Notes: generated by a model not told the origin, from the sequence alone. DNA of 64,000 nt from Lichenicoccus sp964242335 (GCA_964242335.1 CAXTAY010000020.1:1-64000); one strand, 5' to 3'. Shown: positions 37,127 to 45,873, counted from the stretch's first letter. Made by a program: numbers and translations.

Positions 37127-38196
37127 GCCCGGCCTCGCTCGGCGACCGCATCCGCGACCGCGCCCTGGCGCTCGGCTTCGATGCGGTCGGCTTCACCGAG
37201 GCGCGGCTCGGACCGGAGGCGCGGCTGCGGCTCGCCGACTTCCTGGCGAGTGGCGCCCACGGCGAGATGGGCTGGCTCGCCGAGCGGCATGAGCAGCGCG
37301 TCGACCCGCAGCGGCTCTGGCCGGAGGCGCGCAGCGTGATCGCGCTCGGCCTGTCCTACGCTCCGGACGAGGATCCGCGCGCGGTGCAGGCGCTGCGCGA
37401 TCGCGGCGGCATCTCGGTCTACGCCCGAAACCGCGACTACCACGAGGTGGTCAAGGGAAAGCTCAAGCACCTTGCCCAGTTCGTGGTCAAGGCAGGTGCC
37501 GCGCCGGAAGCGCCGCAGCTCCCCACGCTGCCGGCGCCGCAGGTCAAGGTGTTCGTCGACACCGCCCCGGTGATGGAGAAGCCGCTCGCCGAGCGCGCCG
37601 GGCTCGGCTGGCAGGGCAAGCACACCAACCTGGTGTCGCGCGCGCACGGCTCCTGGCTGTTCCTGGGCGAGATCTACACCACGCTGGAGCTGCCGCGTTC
37701 GCCGTTATCCGGCGGCGGCTGCGGCAGCTGCACCGCCTGCCTGCGCGCCTGCCCGACGGACGCCTTTCCCGCGCCGTACCGGCTCGATGCGCGGCGCTGC
37801 ATCTCGTACCTGACGATCGAGCACCCCGGACCGATCCCGCACGAATTCCGCCGCGCGATCGGCAACCGGATCTATGGCTGCGACGACTGCCTGGCCGCCT
37901 GCCCCTGGAACCGCTTCGCCGGCACCGCCCGCGAAGCCAAGCTGCGCGCCCGCGAGGATCTGCGCGCGCCGAGCCTCGCCGTCCTCGCCCGGCTGGACGA
38001 TGCCGGCTTCCGCGCGCTGTTCAGCGGCTCGCCGATCAAGCGCATCGGCCGCGAGCGGTTCGTGCGCAACGTGCTGATCGCGATCGGCAATTCGGGCGAC
38101 GCGTCGCTGGGCGAGGCCGCCCGCCGCCTGACCGCCGATCCGGACCCGATGGTGGCGGAAGCTGCGGCCTGGGCGCTGTCGCGGCTCGCCGGGTGA
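37123..38196 (+). CDS. queG: Epoxyqueuosine reductase
   Basis: 357 aa from GTG 37123 in a GTGA overlap with tgt. Two 4Fe-4S motifs are present: 'CGSCTACLRACPTDAF' and 'CDDCLAACPWNRF'. The N-terminal half, with 'YARNRDYHEVVKGKL' and 'FVDTAPVMEKPLAERAGLG', is the cobalamin-binding reductase core, and the C-terminal ~60 residues ('RFVRNVLIAIGNSGD...VAEAAAWALSRL') are HEAT-like. QueG performs the last step of queuosine synthesis using cobalamin and iron-sulfur clusters, so this organism needs B12 or a B12-like cofactor, consistent with the metH and CobW-like sequences at the right end. Confidence 0.95.
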   Translation: MSPASLGDRIRDRALALGFDAVGFTEARLGPEARLRLADFLASGAHGEMGWLAERHEQRVDPQRLWPEARSVIALGLSYAPDEDPRAVQALRDRGGISVYARNRDYHEVVKGKLKHLAQFVVKAGAAPEAPQLPTLPAPQVKVFVDTAPVMEKPLAERAGLGWQGKHTNLVSRAHGSWLFLGEIYTTLELPRSPLSGGGCGSCTACLRACPTDAFPAPYRLDARRCISYLTIEHPGPIPHEFRRAIGNRIYGCDDCLAACPWNRFAGTAREAKLRAREDLRAPSLAVLARLDDAGFRALFSGSPIKRIGRERFVRNVLIAIGNSGDASLGEAARRLTADPDPMVAEAAAWALSRLAG

Positions 38197-38411
38197 GCGG
38201 TCGGCACTGGCTGCTCAAGCGCAGCCTCTCGCTCTCCGGCCACCGCACCTCGGTCGCACTCGAGGCGGAGTTCTGGCATGCCCTGGAGCAGCTCGCGCAG
38301 GCCGAGGGCTGCACCCTCTCCGCGCTGGTGGCGCGCATCGATCGCGCGCGCGACCAGCAGCGGCCGCTGGCCTCGGCGCTGCGCCTGCGGGCGCTGCTGC
38401 GCGTGCCGTGA
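38193..38411 (+). CDS. Ribbon-helix-helix domain protein
   Basis: 72 aa from GTG 38193, overlapping the queG stop (GTGA). 'KRSLSLSGHRTSVALEAEFW' is the basic beta-strand and first helix of the RHH_4 type, followed by 'LSALVARIDRARDQQ' and 'LASALRLRALL'. Small proteins of this type are widespread in alphaproteobacteria and are assumed to bind DNA as dimers. Its targets are unknown. It is the fourth gene of the queuosine operon, which may hint at local regulation, but nothing in the sequence proves this. Confidence 0.8.
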   Translation: MSGRHWLLKRSLSLSGHRTSVALEAEFWHALEQLAQAEGCTLSALVARIDRARDQQRPLASALRLRALLRVP

Positions 38412-38484
38412 GAAGCGTCGCCAAACAGAGACGCCGCGGCAGCCATGAGCGCATGAAAAAATGCGACATCTCTCAGGCGCGTTA

Positions 38485-38499
38485 ACCTTTCGGAAAGGT
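38485..38499. promoter_or_regulatory. 15-bp palindrome upstream of the small ORF
   Basis: ACCTTTC-G-GAAAGGT is a perfect inverted repeat with a single central base, preceded by GTTA. It lies in the 152-bp gap after the ribbon-helix-helix gene, whose surroundings are less GC-rich than average. It could be an operator or a small hairpin. Confidence 0.4.
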
Positions 38500-38563
38500 C
38501 ATTGCGGCATCGTCTCGATACGGCCAACACGGCCGCGATCGCACCCGAGCAAGGAAAACCCCG

Positions 38564-38746
38564 ATGCCTCCCCACCCCGTCGAGCACGATGCCGCCGCCC
38601 TCCCGGTCAGCCCGCTGACCCTGTCGCACCAGCTGCTGATCCTCGCCGAGCAGGCCGACCGCGCCGGCCTGCCGACCAGCGCGCGCTCGCTGCTGAAGCT
38701 CGCGCACCGCGTCTGCGTCGACCGTCCGCGGTATCTCGCGGCCTGA
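38564..38746 (+). CDS. Small hypothetical protein (60 aa)
   Basis: A 60-aa ORF starting at ATG 38564 with AAGGAAAA about eight bases ahead. 'PLTLSHQLLILAEQADRAG' and 'SARSLLKLAHRVCVDRP' predict two amphipathic helices. No family was recognised. The good ribosome-binding site and the gap before it support translation, but coding status is not certain. It lies between the queuosine operon and the DnaJ-like gene. Confidence 0.5.
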   Translation: MPPHPVEHDAAALPVSPLTLSHQLLILAEQADRAGLPTSARSLLKLAHRVCVDRPRYLAA

Positions 38747-38842
38747 GCACGAGCGTAAGCCTGGGCCTGACCGGGCGGGGACGCCTCGGCGGCGGCGCGG
38801 CTTGCTTGGCCGGCAGCCGCCGCGCGTGATATTGCCGCAGGG

Positions 38843-39667
38843 ATGGCAATTTGGGGCAAGCTCTTCGGCAGCGTGACCGGCTTCGCGATGGGCGGTCCGA
38901 TGGGTGCGGTGCTGGGTGCGGCGCTGGGTCACGCGGCGGATCGCGGGTCTCTGCTCGACCCGCCGGCGGGCGGCTGGCTGAGCGCGGTCGGCGACATGCG
39001 CGGACGCCTGCAGCCCGACCCAGGGGGTGCCGCGGCGCGGGTGGCGGCGCGGATGGCGACCGTGATGGGCCGCAAGGACCAGCTGTTCGCCATCGTCGCG
39101 GTCGTGCTGTCGGCCAAGCTCGCCAAGTGCGACGGGCCGGTGAACCGGCGCGAGATCGACACCTTCAAGCGCTGCTTCCGGATCCCGCCGGAATCGACTC
39201 GCGAGATCGGCCGGCTGTTCGACCAGGCGCGCACCCGCACCGACGATTTCGAGCCGTTCGTCTCCGAGCTGGCACAGGCGTTCGCGGATCAGCGCACGGT
39301 GCTCGAGGATGTGCTGGTGGCGCTGTTCGCCATCGCCCGCGCCGACGGGGCGCTGAACCAGCAGGAGACCGACTTCCTGCGACGCGTGCATCGGACGATG
39401 GGGCTGTCGCGTGCATCGTGGGAGCGCGCCGAGAGCGGTGCGGCGCGACCCGGTTCGGAGGAGCCCGACGCCTACGCGGTGCTCGGGCTGAAGCCGGGCG
39501 CCAGCGACGACGAGATCCGCCAGACCTGGCGCCGGCTGATGCGCGAGAACCATCCGGACTCGATGACCGCGCGCGGGGTGCCGCCGGCAGTCATCGTCAA
39601 GTCGGGCGACCGGGTGGCGCGGATCAACGCCGCCTGGGACCGGATCAAGCGCGAGCGCGGCCTGTAG
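38843..39667 (+). CDS. DjlA-like protein: TerB domain plus C-terminal J domain
   Basis: 274 aa. A glycine-rich N-terminal stretch ('GFAMGGPMGAVLGAALGHAA') may insert in or touch the membrane, as in DjlA. Residues ~75-190 form a TerB-like helical domain ('FAIVAVVLSAKLAKCDGPV', 'ALFAIARADGALNQQETDFL'). A J domain closes the protein, with 'YAVLGLKPGASDDEIRQTW' and the HPD motif in 'MRENHPDSM', so it should stimulate an Hsp70. It precedes an amidase gene by 36 bp, a pair seen in other alphaproteobacteria, and a role in envelope stress is likely but unproven. Confidence 0.87.
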   Translation: MAIWGKLFGSVTGFAMGGPMGAVLGAALGHAADRGSLLDPPAGGWLSAVGDMRGRLQPDPGGAAARVAARMATVMGRKDQLFAIVAVVLSAKLAKCDGPVNRREIDTFKRCFRIPPESTREIGRLFDQARTRTDDFEPFVSELAQAFADQRTVLEDVLVALFAIARADGALNQQETDFLRRVHRTMGLSRASWERAESGAARPGSEEPDAYAVLGLKPGASDDEIRQTWRRLMRENHPDSMTARGVPPAVIVKSGDRVARINAAWDRIKRERGL

Positions 39668-39703
39668 GATGAGGCCGGCTGCGTCGCGCCCGCGCGGGTC
39701 CCG

Positions 39704-40435
39704 ATGATCCTGCTGGCCAGCCCCAACCAGCGCGACCGTCCCGAGGGCGCGGTCATCGACACGCTGATCCTGCACTATACCGGCATGCGCAGCGGCACCG
39801 AGGCGATCGCCCGCCTGCGTGACCCGGATGCGGGCGTGTCCTCGCACTACGTCGTCGAGGAGGACGGCCGGGTGTTCCGCCTGGTCGAGGAGCACCGGCG
39901 CGCGGCGCATGCCGGCGTCTCGTTCTGGCAGGGCCGGGACAACCTAAACGACAGTTCGATCGGCATCGAGATCGTCAACCCGGGACACGAGTGGGGCTAC
40001 CGGGCTTTTCCCGATCCGCAGCTCGAGGCGGTGCGCCGGCTCTGCCTCGACATAATCGGCCGCCATCCGATCCCGTCCGCGCGCGTGCTCGGGCACAGCG
40101 ACGTCGCCCCCGACCGCAAGCAGGATCCGGGCGAGCTGTTCCCCTGGGCGGCGCTGGCGCGCGACGGCATCGGCATCTGGCCGCACGGGGTGGCGGATCC
40201 TGGTCCGCGCACCGGTCAGGACGATGCGGTGCGCGATGCGCCCGGGCTGCTGCCGGTCCGGCTGCAGCTGCGTGCGGTCGGCTACGACGCGGAGGGTGAG
40301 GGCGGGATGGACGACAGGCTGGCCACGATACTGCGCGCCTTCCAGCGGCACTGGCGTCCGGAGGCGGTGAATGGCTGCGCCGACGGCGGCACGCGGGCCA
40401 GGCTGCACGCCCTGGTCGCGCAGCTCGCCGCATGA
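39704..40435 (+). CDS. N-acetylmuramoyl-L-alanine amidase (Amidase_2, AmiD/AmpD-like)
   Basis: 243 aa. Zinc-ligand regions are 'DTLILHYTGM' and 'RVLGHSDVAPDRKQDPG', with the catalytic 'SSIGIEIVNPGHE' between them. The C-terminal ~70 residues ('LQLRAVGYDAEG...LRAFQRHWRPEAVNG') are a peptidoglycan-binding-domain-like module. The enzyme cuts the bond between muramic acid and the stem peptide. No signal peptide is evident, so it may act in the cytoplasm on recycled muropeptides (AmpD role). Its stop overlaps the glucosidase start as ATGA. Confidence 0.9.
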   Translation: MILLASPNQRDRPEGAVIDTLILHYTGMRSGTEAIARLRDPDAGVSSHYVVEEDGRVFRLVEEHRRAAHAGVSFWQGRDNLNDSSIGIEIVNPGHEWGYRAFPDPQLEAVRRLCLDIIGRHPIPSARVLGHSDVAPDRKQDPGELFPWAALARDGIGIWPHGVADPGPRTGQDDAVRDAPGLLPVRLQLRAVGYDAEGEGGMDDRLATILRAFQRHWRPEAVNGCADGGTRARLHALVAQLAA

Positions 40436-43071
40436 TCCAGGGCGAGATCATGCGCACCCGCGAGGGCGCCCGCCTGCTCGAGGCGCGCGAGGGCGTGGCC
40501 TGGCGTCGCTGGGGTCCGTATCCGAGCGACCGGCAATGGGGCACGGTGCGCGAGGACTACAGCGCCGACGGCGAGGCCTGGACCAGCCTGCCGCACGACC
40601 AGGCGCGCTCGCGCGCCTATCGCTGGGGAGAGGACGCGCTCGCCGGCTTCGGCGAGGAGAAGCTGCGCTGGTGCCTGGGGCTGGCACTTTGGAACCGGCA
40701 GGACCCGATCCTGAAGGAGCGGCTGTTCGGCCTGAACAATTCGGAAGGCAACCACGGCGAGGATGTCAAGGAACTCTACTATCATCTGGATGCGACGCCG
40801 ACGCACTCCTACCTGAAGATGCTCTACAAATACCCGCAGCGAGCCTATCCGTACGAGCGGCTGGTCGAAGAGAACCGCAGTCGTGGTCAGGATCGACCCG
40901 AATTCGAGCTGATCGATACCGGGCTGTTCGACGACGGCCGCTATTTCGACGTGTTCGTCGAGTACGCGAAGGCGGCACCCGACGACATCCTGATGCGCGT
41001 CCGCATCGTCAACCGCGGGCCCGACGCAGCCCAGGTGAGCGTACTGCCGCAGCTCTGGGCACGCAACGACTGGGCCTGGGCGGACGGCGTCGCCAAGCCG
41101 TCGCTGCAGGCGGTCTCCGAGCGCGAGCTGCACGCGCAGCACCCGGACCTGGGCGCGATGCGCTGCTTCGCCGAGAGCGCCGACCGGTTGCTGTTCTGCG
41201 ACAACGAGACCAACGTGCGCAGGCTCTACGGCGAGGTCGCGCCCGGCTTCTTCAAGGACGGGATCAACGACTTCGTCGTGGCCGGCGATGCCGGCGCGAT
41301 CAATCCCGAGCGCTGCGGCACCAAGTGCGCCGCCCTGCACGAGATCAGCCTCGCTCCCGGTGCGGAGCGGGTACTGCGGCTGCGGCTGCGTCCGGAGGCC
41401 GAGACGGCAGCACCGTTCGCGGATTTCGACGACGTCTTCAGGATACGTCTCGAAGAGGCCGATGCGTTCTACGCCGCACTGCAGGCGCGCGATGCGGACG
41501 CCGACCGCCGGTCGGTGCAGCGGCAGGCGCTGGCCGGCATGATCTGGTCGAAGCAGTTCTACTACTACAACGTGCATCTCTGGCTGCAGGGCGACGCCCG
41601 GCCGCCGAAGCCGCCGCCGGGACGCGGCGCCCTGCGCAACGGCGACTGGAGCCACGTGCGGGCGTCGGACATCATGTCGATGCCGGACAAGTGGGAATAT
41701 CCCTGGTTCGCGTCGTGGGACCTCGCCCTGCAATGCCCGGTGCTGGCGCTGGTCGACCCGGACTTCGCCAAGCAGCAGCTCCTGCTGCTGACCCGCGAGT
41801 GGTTCATCCATCCCAACGCCGCGCTGCCCGCCTACGAGTGGTCGTTCAGCGACGCCAACCCGCCGGTGCATGCCTGGTCGGCCTGGCGCGTGTTCGAGAT
41901 GGACCGCGAGTGCAACGGTGTCGCGGACCATCTCTTCCTCCGGCGCGTGTTCAACAAGCTGCTGATGAACTTCACCTGGTGGGTGAACCGCAAGGACGCC
42001 TCGGGGCGCAACGTGTTCCAGGGCGGCTTCCTCGGCCTGGACAACATCGCGATCTTCGACCGCTCCGCGCCGCTGCCGACCGGCGGCGAGCTGTCGCAGT
42101 CGGACGGCACCGCGTGGATGGCGATGTACGCGCTGGCGATGCTTCATATCGCGGTCGAACTGGCGCTGCAGGACAGCGCCTACGAGGACGTCGCGGCGAA
42201 GTTCTTCGAGCATTTCCTGCTGATCGCGGCGGCCGAGGGCATCAGCCTGTGGGACGAGCAGGACCAGTTCTTCTACGACCAGCTGGGCTTTCCCGACGGC
42301 AGGCGGATCCCGCTGCGCGCCCGCTCGATGGTCGGGCTGATCCCGCTGTTCGCGGTGACCATCCTGTCCGGCGAGCAGCTCGACCGGCTGCCGCAGCTCA
42401 AGGCACAGATGGGCTGGTTCGTGGAGAACCGGCCCGACCTCGCCGGCCTGGTCTCGCACTGGGACGTGCCGGGCACCGGCGACACCATGCTGGTGTCGCT
42501 GCTGCGCGTGCACCGCCTGACCAAGATCCTGCAGTATATGCTCGACGAGACCGAGTTCCTGTCGCCGCACGGCATCCGCGCCGTCTCCAAGGTGCACGAG
42601 CGCGAGCCCTACCGGCTGGAGTGCGACGGGCAGAGCTACGAACTCGGCTACTGGCCAGGCGAGTCACGGTCGAGGCTGTTCGGCGGCAACTCCAACTGGC
42701 GTGGTCCGGTCTGGATGCCGGTCAACTACCTGCTGATCGAGTCGCTGCGTCGCCTGCACCGCTATTACGGTGACGGGTTGAAGGTGGAATGCCCCACCAG
42801 CTCGGGAAACATGGCGAACCTGCACGAGGTCGCCAGCGAGCTGTCGCGGCGCCTGGTCGGCCTGTTCACCCGCGGCGCCGACGGACGTCGCGCGGTGCAC
42901 GGCACGCCGACGATCCTGCAGGACGATCCGCACTTCCGCGAGCTGTCGCTGTTCTACGAGTATTTCGACGGCGACACCGGCCGCGGCGTCGGCGCCTCGC
43001 ACCAGACCGGCTGGTCCGGTCTGGTCGCCCTGCTGATCCAGCAGCTGGGCGAGGAGGCCGCCGCGCGGTGA
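40432..43071 (+). CDS. GH63-family glucosidase (MGH1/YgjK-related)
   Basis: An 879-aa soluble protein matching large bacterial 'glucosidases' of family GH63. The N-terminal part has 'YPSDRQWGTVREDYSADGE' and 'FGLNNSEGNHGEDVKE'; the (alpha/alpha)6 barrel contains 'WFASWDLALQCPVLALVDPD' (catalytic acid region), 'GNWRGPVWMPVNYLLIESL'-like 'NSNWRGPVWMPVNYLLIE', and the end 'SHQTGWSGLVALLIQQL'. Related enzymes act on mannosylglycerate, glucosylglycerate or alpha-glucosides. No signal peptide is present, so it should be cytoplasmic. It overlaps the amidase stop (ATGA); a second ATG is at 40450. Confidence 0.88.
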   Translation: MIQGEIMRTREGARLLEAREGVAWRRWGPYPSDRQWGTVREDYSADGEAWTSLPHDQARSRAYRWGEDALAGFGEEKLRWCLGLALWNRQDPILKERLFGLNNSEGNHGEDVKELYYHLDATPTHSYLKMLYKYPQRAYPYERLVEENRSRGQDRPEFELIDTGLFDDGRYFDVFVEYAKAAPDDILMRVRIVNRGPDAAQVSVLPQLWARNDWAWADGVAKPSLQAVSERELHAQHPDLGAMRCFAESADRLLFCDNETNVRRLYGEVAPGFFKDGINDFVVAGDAGAINPERCGTKCAALHEISLAPGAERVLRLRLRPEAETAAPFADFDDVFRIRLEEADAFYAALQARDADADRRSVQRQALAGMIWSKQFYYYNVHLWLQGDARPPKPPPGRGALRNGDWSHVRASDIMSMPDKWEYPWFASWDLALQCPVLALVDPDFAKQQLLLLTREWFIHPNAALPAYEWSFSDANPPVHAWSAWRVFEMDRECNGVADHLFLRRVFNKLLMNFTWWVNRKDASGRNVFQGGFLGLDNIAIFDRSAPLPTGGELSQSDGTAWMAMYALAMLHIAVELALQDSAYEDVAAKFFEHFLLIAAAEGISLWDEQDQFFYDQLGFPDGRRIPLRARSMVGLIPLFAVTILSGEQLDRLPQLKAQMGWFVENRPDLAGLVSHWDVPGTGDTMLVSLLRVHRLTKILQYMLDETEFLSPHGIRAVSKVHEREPYRLECDGQSYELGYWPGESRSRLFGGNSNWRGPVWMPVNYLLIESLRRLHRYYGDGLKVECPTSSGNMANLHEVASELSRRLVGLFTRGADGRRAVHGTPTILQDDPHFRELSLFYEYFDGDTGRGVGASHQTGWSGLVALLIQQLGEEAAAR

Positions 43072-43112
43072 CGCCGTGCCGGCGCGGGGGTGCGCCCAGC
43101 CGAGCTGGCGGG

Positions 43113-44069
43113 TCAGGCCGGTTCGCGAGCCTCGACCGGCTGCGGCCGCACGCCCAGGATGTGGCCGATCGCGTAGGTCAGGTCGGGCCGGTTGAGGGTG
43201 TAGAAATGGAACTCGTCGACCCCGTTGGCCTGCAGCAGCCGCACCTGCTCGGCGGCGACCACCGCGCCGACCATGCGCCGGATCTCGGGATCCTCCTCGG
43301 TGCCGGCGAACATCGCCTCCAGCCATGTCGGGATGGTGGTGCCGCAGCTCTGCGCGAAGCGCTTGGCGGAAGCGAAGTTGGAGACCGGCATGATGCCCGG
43401 CACCACCGGCGCGGTGATCCCGACCGCCAGGCAGCGATCGATGAAGCGCAGGTAGGTCTCGGCCTCGAAGAACACCTGGGTGATGGCGCGGGTGGCGCCG
43501 GCATCCAGCTTGCGCTTGAGGTTGTCGAGGTCGGCCTGCGGACTGTGCGCTTCGGGATGCACTTCCGGGTAGGCCGCCACCGAGAGCTCGAAATCGGCCA
43601 CCCGCCGCAGCCCGGCGACCAGCTCGGCGGCGTTGCCGTAGCCGTCGGCGGTGGTCTCGAACGGGCCGCCGCCGGGCGGGTCGCCGCGCAGTGCGACGAT
43701 GTGTCGGACCCCCTCGTCCCAGTAGCGGCGGGCCACGTCGTCGACCGCGCCGCGCGACGCGCCGACGCAGGTCAGGTGCGCCGCCGGCGTCAGCGTGGTC
43801 TCGCGCACCAGCCGGGCGACGGTGTCGTGGGTGCGCGCCTGGGTCGAGCCGGCGGCGCCGTAGGTGACCGAGACGAAGCTGGGGCAGAGCGGCTCCAGCC
43901 GGCGGATGCAGGACCAGAGCTGCGCTTCCAGCGCCTCGGTGCGTGGCGGGAAGAACTCGAACGACAGCACCGGCGGCCGGCTGCCGAGCAGGGCCGGCAG
44001 GCCCTGGATGCGCGGCCCGGTGAGCCACCGCTCGAGCGGCGCCAGGTCTGAGCGGTCGTGGTCGGGCAT
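43113..44069 (-). CDS. metF: 5,10-methylenetetrahydrofolate reductase
   Basis: 318 aa from ATG 44069. The MTHFR TIM barrel is clear: 'LSFEFFPPRTEALEAQL' (with the catalytic Glu), 'FVSVTYGAAGSTQARTHD', 'AHLTCVGASRG', 'GVRHIVALRGDPP', 'AITQVFFEAETYLRFIDR' and 'PGIMPVSNF'. It uses FAD to make methyl-tetrahydrofolate, the methyl donor for methionine synthase, whose B12-dependent form is encoded at the right end of this window. The frame is open to 44165, but ATG 44069 gives normal length. It converges with the glucosidase gene across 41 bp. Confidence 0.95.
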   Translation of the reverse strand: MPDHDRSDLAPLERWLTGPRIQGLPALLGSRPPVLSFEFFPPRTEALEAQLWSCIRRLEPLCPSFVSVTYGAAGSTQARTHDTVARLVRETTLTPAAHLTCVGASRGAVDDVARRYWDEGVRHIVALRGDPPGGGPFETTADGYGNAAELVAGLRRVADFELSVAAYPEVHPEAHSPQADLDNLKRKLDAGATRAITQVFFEAETYLRFIDRCLAVGITAPVVPGIMPVSNFASAKRFAQSCGTTIPTWLEAMFAGTEEDPEIRRMVGAVVAAEQVRLLQANGVDEFHFYTLNRPDLTYAIGHILGVRPQPVEAREPA

Positions 44070-44231
44070 GCGCGGGCGTCCGGTTGCGATTGGTGCCGAT
44101 ACGGCACGCGGCCGGAAGGCCGCGTTGCTCGGCCACAATCTAGCGGGGTCGGGGCGCCGGCACAAACCTCTTGACGCGCGAGCGCCCCGGTCGCGGCGCC
44201 GGCCGGCCTGCCGCCGGGCGATCGCGGCGTA

Positions 44232-44286
44232 GCCGATTGCGCGAAGGTGGGCCGATTGCGCAAGGCGGGCCGATTGCGCGAGGCGG
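44232..44286. repeat. Three-unit 18-19 bp tandem repeat between metF and mlaA
   Basis: GCCGATTGCGCGAAGGTGG (44232-44250), GCCGATTGCGCAAGGCGG (44251-44268) and GCCGATTGCGCGAGGCGG (44269-44286), then a decayed GCCGCATG. It is non-coding and lies in the divergent promoter region of metF and mlaA. Confidence 0.85.
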
Positions 44287-44353
44287 GCCGCATGTTAGAC
44301 AGGTGCGTGCATGGCAGCTCCGTCATGCGTGGACGTGAGCGAGGCCAGCCGGG

Positions 44354-45214
44354 ATGACGATGCACGCCGACCACCAGGATCGTGCCGCGGTGGCGGCGGG
44401 ACAGGATGCGGCAGGACGGGATGCGGCAGGACGGGATGCAGCCGGATCGGATGCAGGTTGGCGCCGGTCCCTCGTCGTCGCGGCCGCGGCGTCGTTGCTG
44501 GCGCTCGGCGGCTGTGCCACGCGTCCGACCGATCCGCAGGAGCTCGCCGACTACCAGAGCAATCACGACCCGCTGGAGCCGACCAACCGCTTCTTCTACA
44601 AGGTCAACAACACGGTCGACCACTACACGCTGCGGCCGGTGGCGCAGGCCTATGTCGCGGTCGTGCCGCAGCCGGTACGGACCGGCGTGCACAACACGCT
44701 GGCCAACATCAGCAGCCCAGCACTGTTCGGCAACGACATCCTGGAGGGCAAGCCGCGACGCGCCGGCGACACCTTCATGCGCTTCCTGATCAACTCCACC
44801 GTGGGCGTCGTGGGCATCTTCGACGTCGCCAAGGGTCTGGGCTACCCGGCGCACGAGGCCGATGGCGGCATCACCCTCGCCCTCTGGGGTGCGCCGGAAG
44901 GCCCCTACCTGTTCCTGCCGGTGCTCGGGCCGTCCTCGCCGCGTGCGGCGACCGGCTTCGGGATGGACATCGCGCTCTCGCCGCTGACCTACGTTCCGCG
45001 CGGCTACGGCTTGCTGACCCTGAACTGGGGCCTGTACGCTGTCGGCGCCGTCGATGCGAGGGCCGCCGTCCTCGACGAACTCGACCAGGTCAACCGCGAT
45101 GCGCTAGACCCGTATGCCACCCTGCGCAGCCTCTACCGGCAGCATCGCGCAGCACAGGTCGAGACGGTGCGGGAGGACAGGCGCATGACGACACCGGACT
45201 GGTATACGCAATGA
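44354..45214 (+). CDS. mlaA: MlaA (VacJ) family lipoprotein
   Basis: 286 aa. A lipoprotein signal 'SLVVAAAASLLALGGC' places the lipidated cysteine near residue 54, unusually far in, because ~35 residues of repetitive Ala/Gly/Asp/Arg come first. The family pattern follows: 'DPLEPTNRFFYKVNNTVDHY', 'RTGVHNTLANISSPALFGND', 'RFLINSTVGVVGIFDVAKGLG' and 'LPVLGPSSPR'. MlaA sits in the outer membrane and removes misplaced phospholipids from the outer leaflet, passing them to MlaC. The mlaC gene overlaps its stop (ATGA). No other standard start codon lies between the repeats and the signal peptide. Confidence 0.92.
   Translation: MTMHADHQDRAAVAAGQDAAGRDAAGRDAAGSDAGWRRSLVVAAAASLLALGGCATRPTDPQELADYQSNHDPLEPTNRFFYKVNNTVDHYTLRPVAQAYVAVVPQPVRTGVHNTLANISSPALFGNDILEGKPRRAGDTFMRFLINSTVGVVGIFDVAKGLGYPAHEADGGITLALWGAPEGPYLFLPVLGPSSPRAATGFGMDIALSPLTYVPRGYGLLTLNWGLYAVGAVDARAAVLDELDQVNRDALDPYATLRSLYRQHRAAQVETVREDRRMTTPDWYTQ
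44399..44458 (+). repeat. Four-unit 15-bp in-frame repeat at the mlaA N-terminus
   Basis: Units at 44399, 44414, 44429 and 44444 are variants of GGACGGGATGCGGCA; they encode 'AAGRD'-type pentapeptides ahead of the lipoprotein signal. Like the rnr array the unit is 15 bp, so changes in copy number stay in frame. Confidence 0.85.
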
Positions 45215-45849
45215 TCGGGGCCGAGACGATGCTCACTCTCATGACACGCCGCAAGCTGGCCGGCCTGCTGGCGGCCGGCGTCGCGGTGCTGGCGTCCGGC
45301 ACCTCGCCGGCGCTGGCGGCGGACTCCACCAGCTCCGGGTTCGTGCGCCAGCTCAGCGAGAAGCTGATCGCGGTGATCAACGGCTCGGGCTCGCTCGCCG
45401 AGAAGCGGCAGCAGATCCTGCCGCTGATCGACGAGAACGTCGACGTGGACGGCATCGGACGGTTCTGCCTCGGGCGCTACTGGCGCATGGCCACACCGGA
45501 ACAACAGCAGAAATTCCTCCAGCTGTTCCACCGGGTGCTGCTCAACGCCATCACCGGCAAGCTCGGCGAGTATCAGGGCGTGCGCTTCGACATCGGCGCC
45601 AGCGCGCCGCGCGGGCCGGGCCAGACCATGGTCAGCACGACGATCTACCGCCCCGGGCAGCCGCAGACCAACGTGCAGTGGGTGATTGCCCAGGTCGCCG
45701 GCGCCCCGCGCGTGATCGACGTGATCGGCGAGGGCGTGAGCCTGAGCATCACCCAGCGCGGCGACTATTCCAGCTACCTGCAGCGTAACGGCAACAATAT
45801 CGGCGTGCTGCTCAGTGCCATGCAGCGCCAGGCCGAGCACGCGACCTGA
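45211..45849 (+). CDS. mlaC: MlaC family phospholipid-binding protein (Ttg2D-like)
   Basis: 212 aa from ATG 45211 in an ATGA overlap with mlaA; ATGs at 45229 and 45241 are alternatives and the last gives a compact signal peptide ('RRKLAGLLAAGVAVLASG'). The mature part matches MlaC/Tol_Tol_Ttg2: 'FVRQLSEKLIAVINGS', 'DVDGIGRFCLGRYWRMATPE', 'QKFLQLFHRVLLNAI' and 'VIDVIGEGVSLSITQRGDYS'. MlaC ferries phospholipid across the periplasm between MlaA and the MlaFEDB complex, whose genes are not in the window. Confidence 0.92.
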   Translation: MIGAETMLTLMTRRKLAGLLAAGVAVLASGTSPALAADSTSSGFVRQLSEKLIAVINGSGSLAEKRQQILPLIDENVDVDGIGRFCLGRYWRMATPEQQQKFLQLFHRVLLNAITGKLGEYQGVRFDIGASAPRGPGQTMVSTTIYRPGQPQTNVQWVIAQVAGAPRVIDVIGEGVSLSITQRGDYSSYLQRNGNNIGVLLSAMQRQAEHAT

Positions 45850-45873
45850 GCTGATGGCGCCGCTGCCCCGCGG

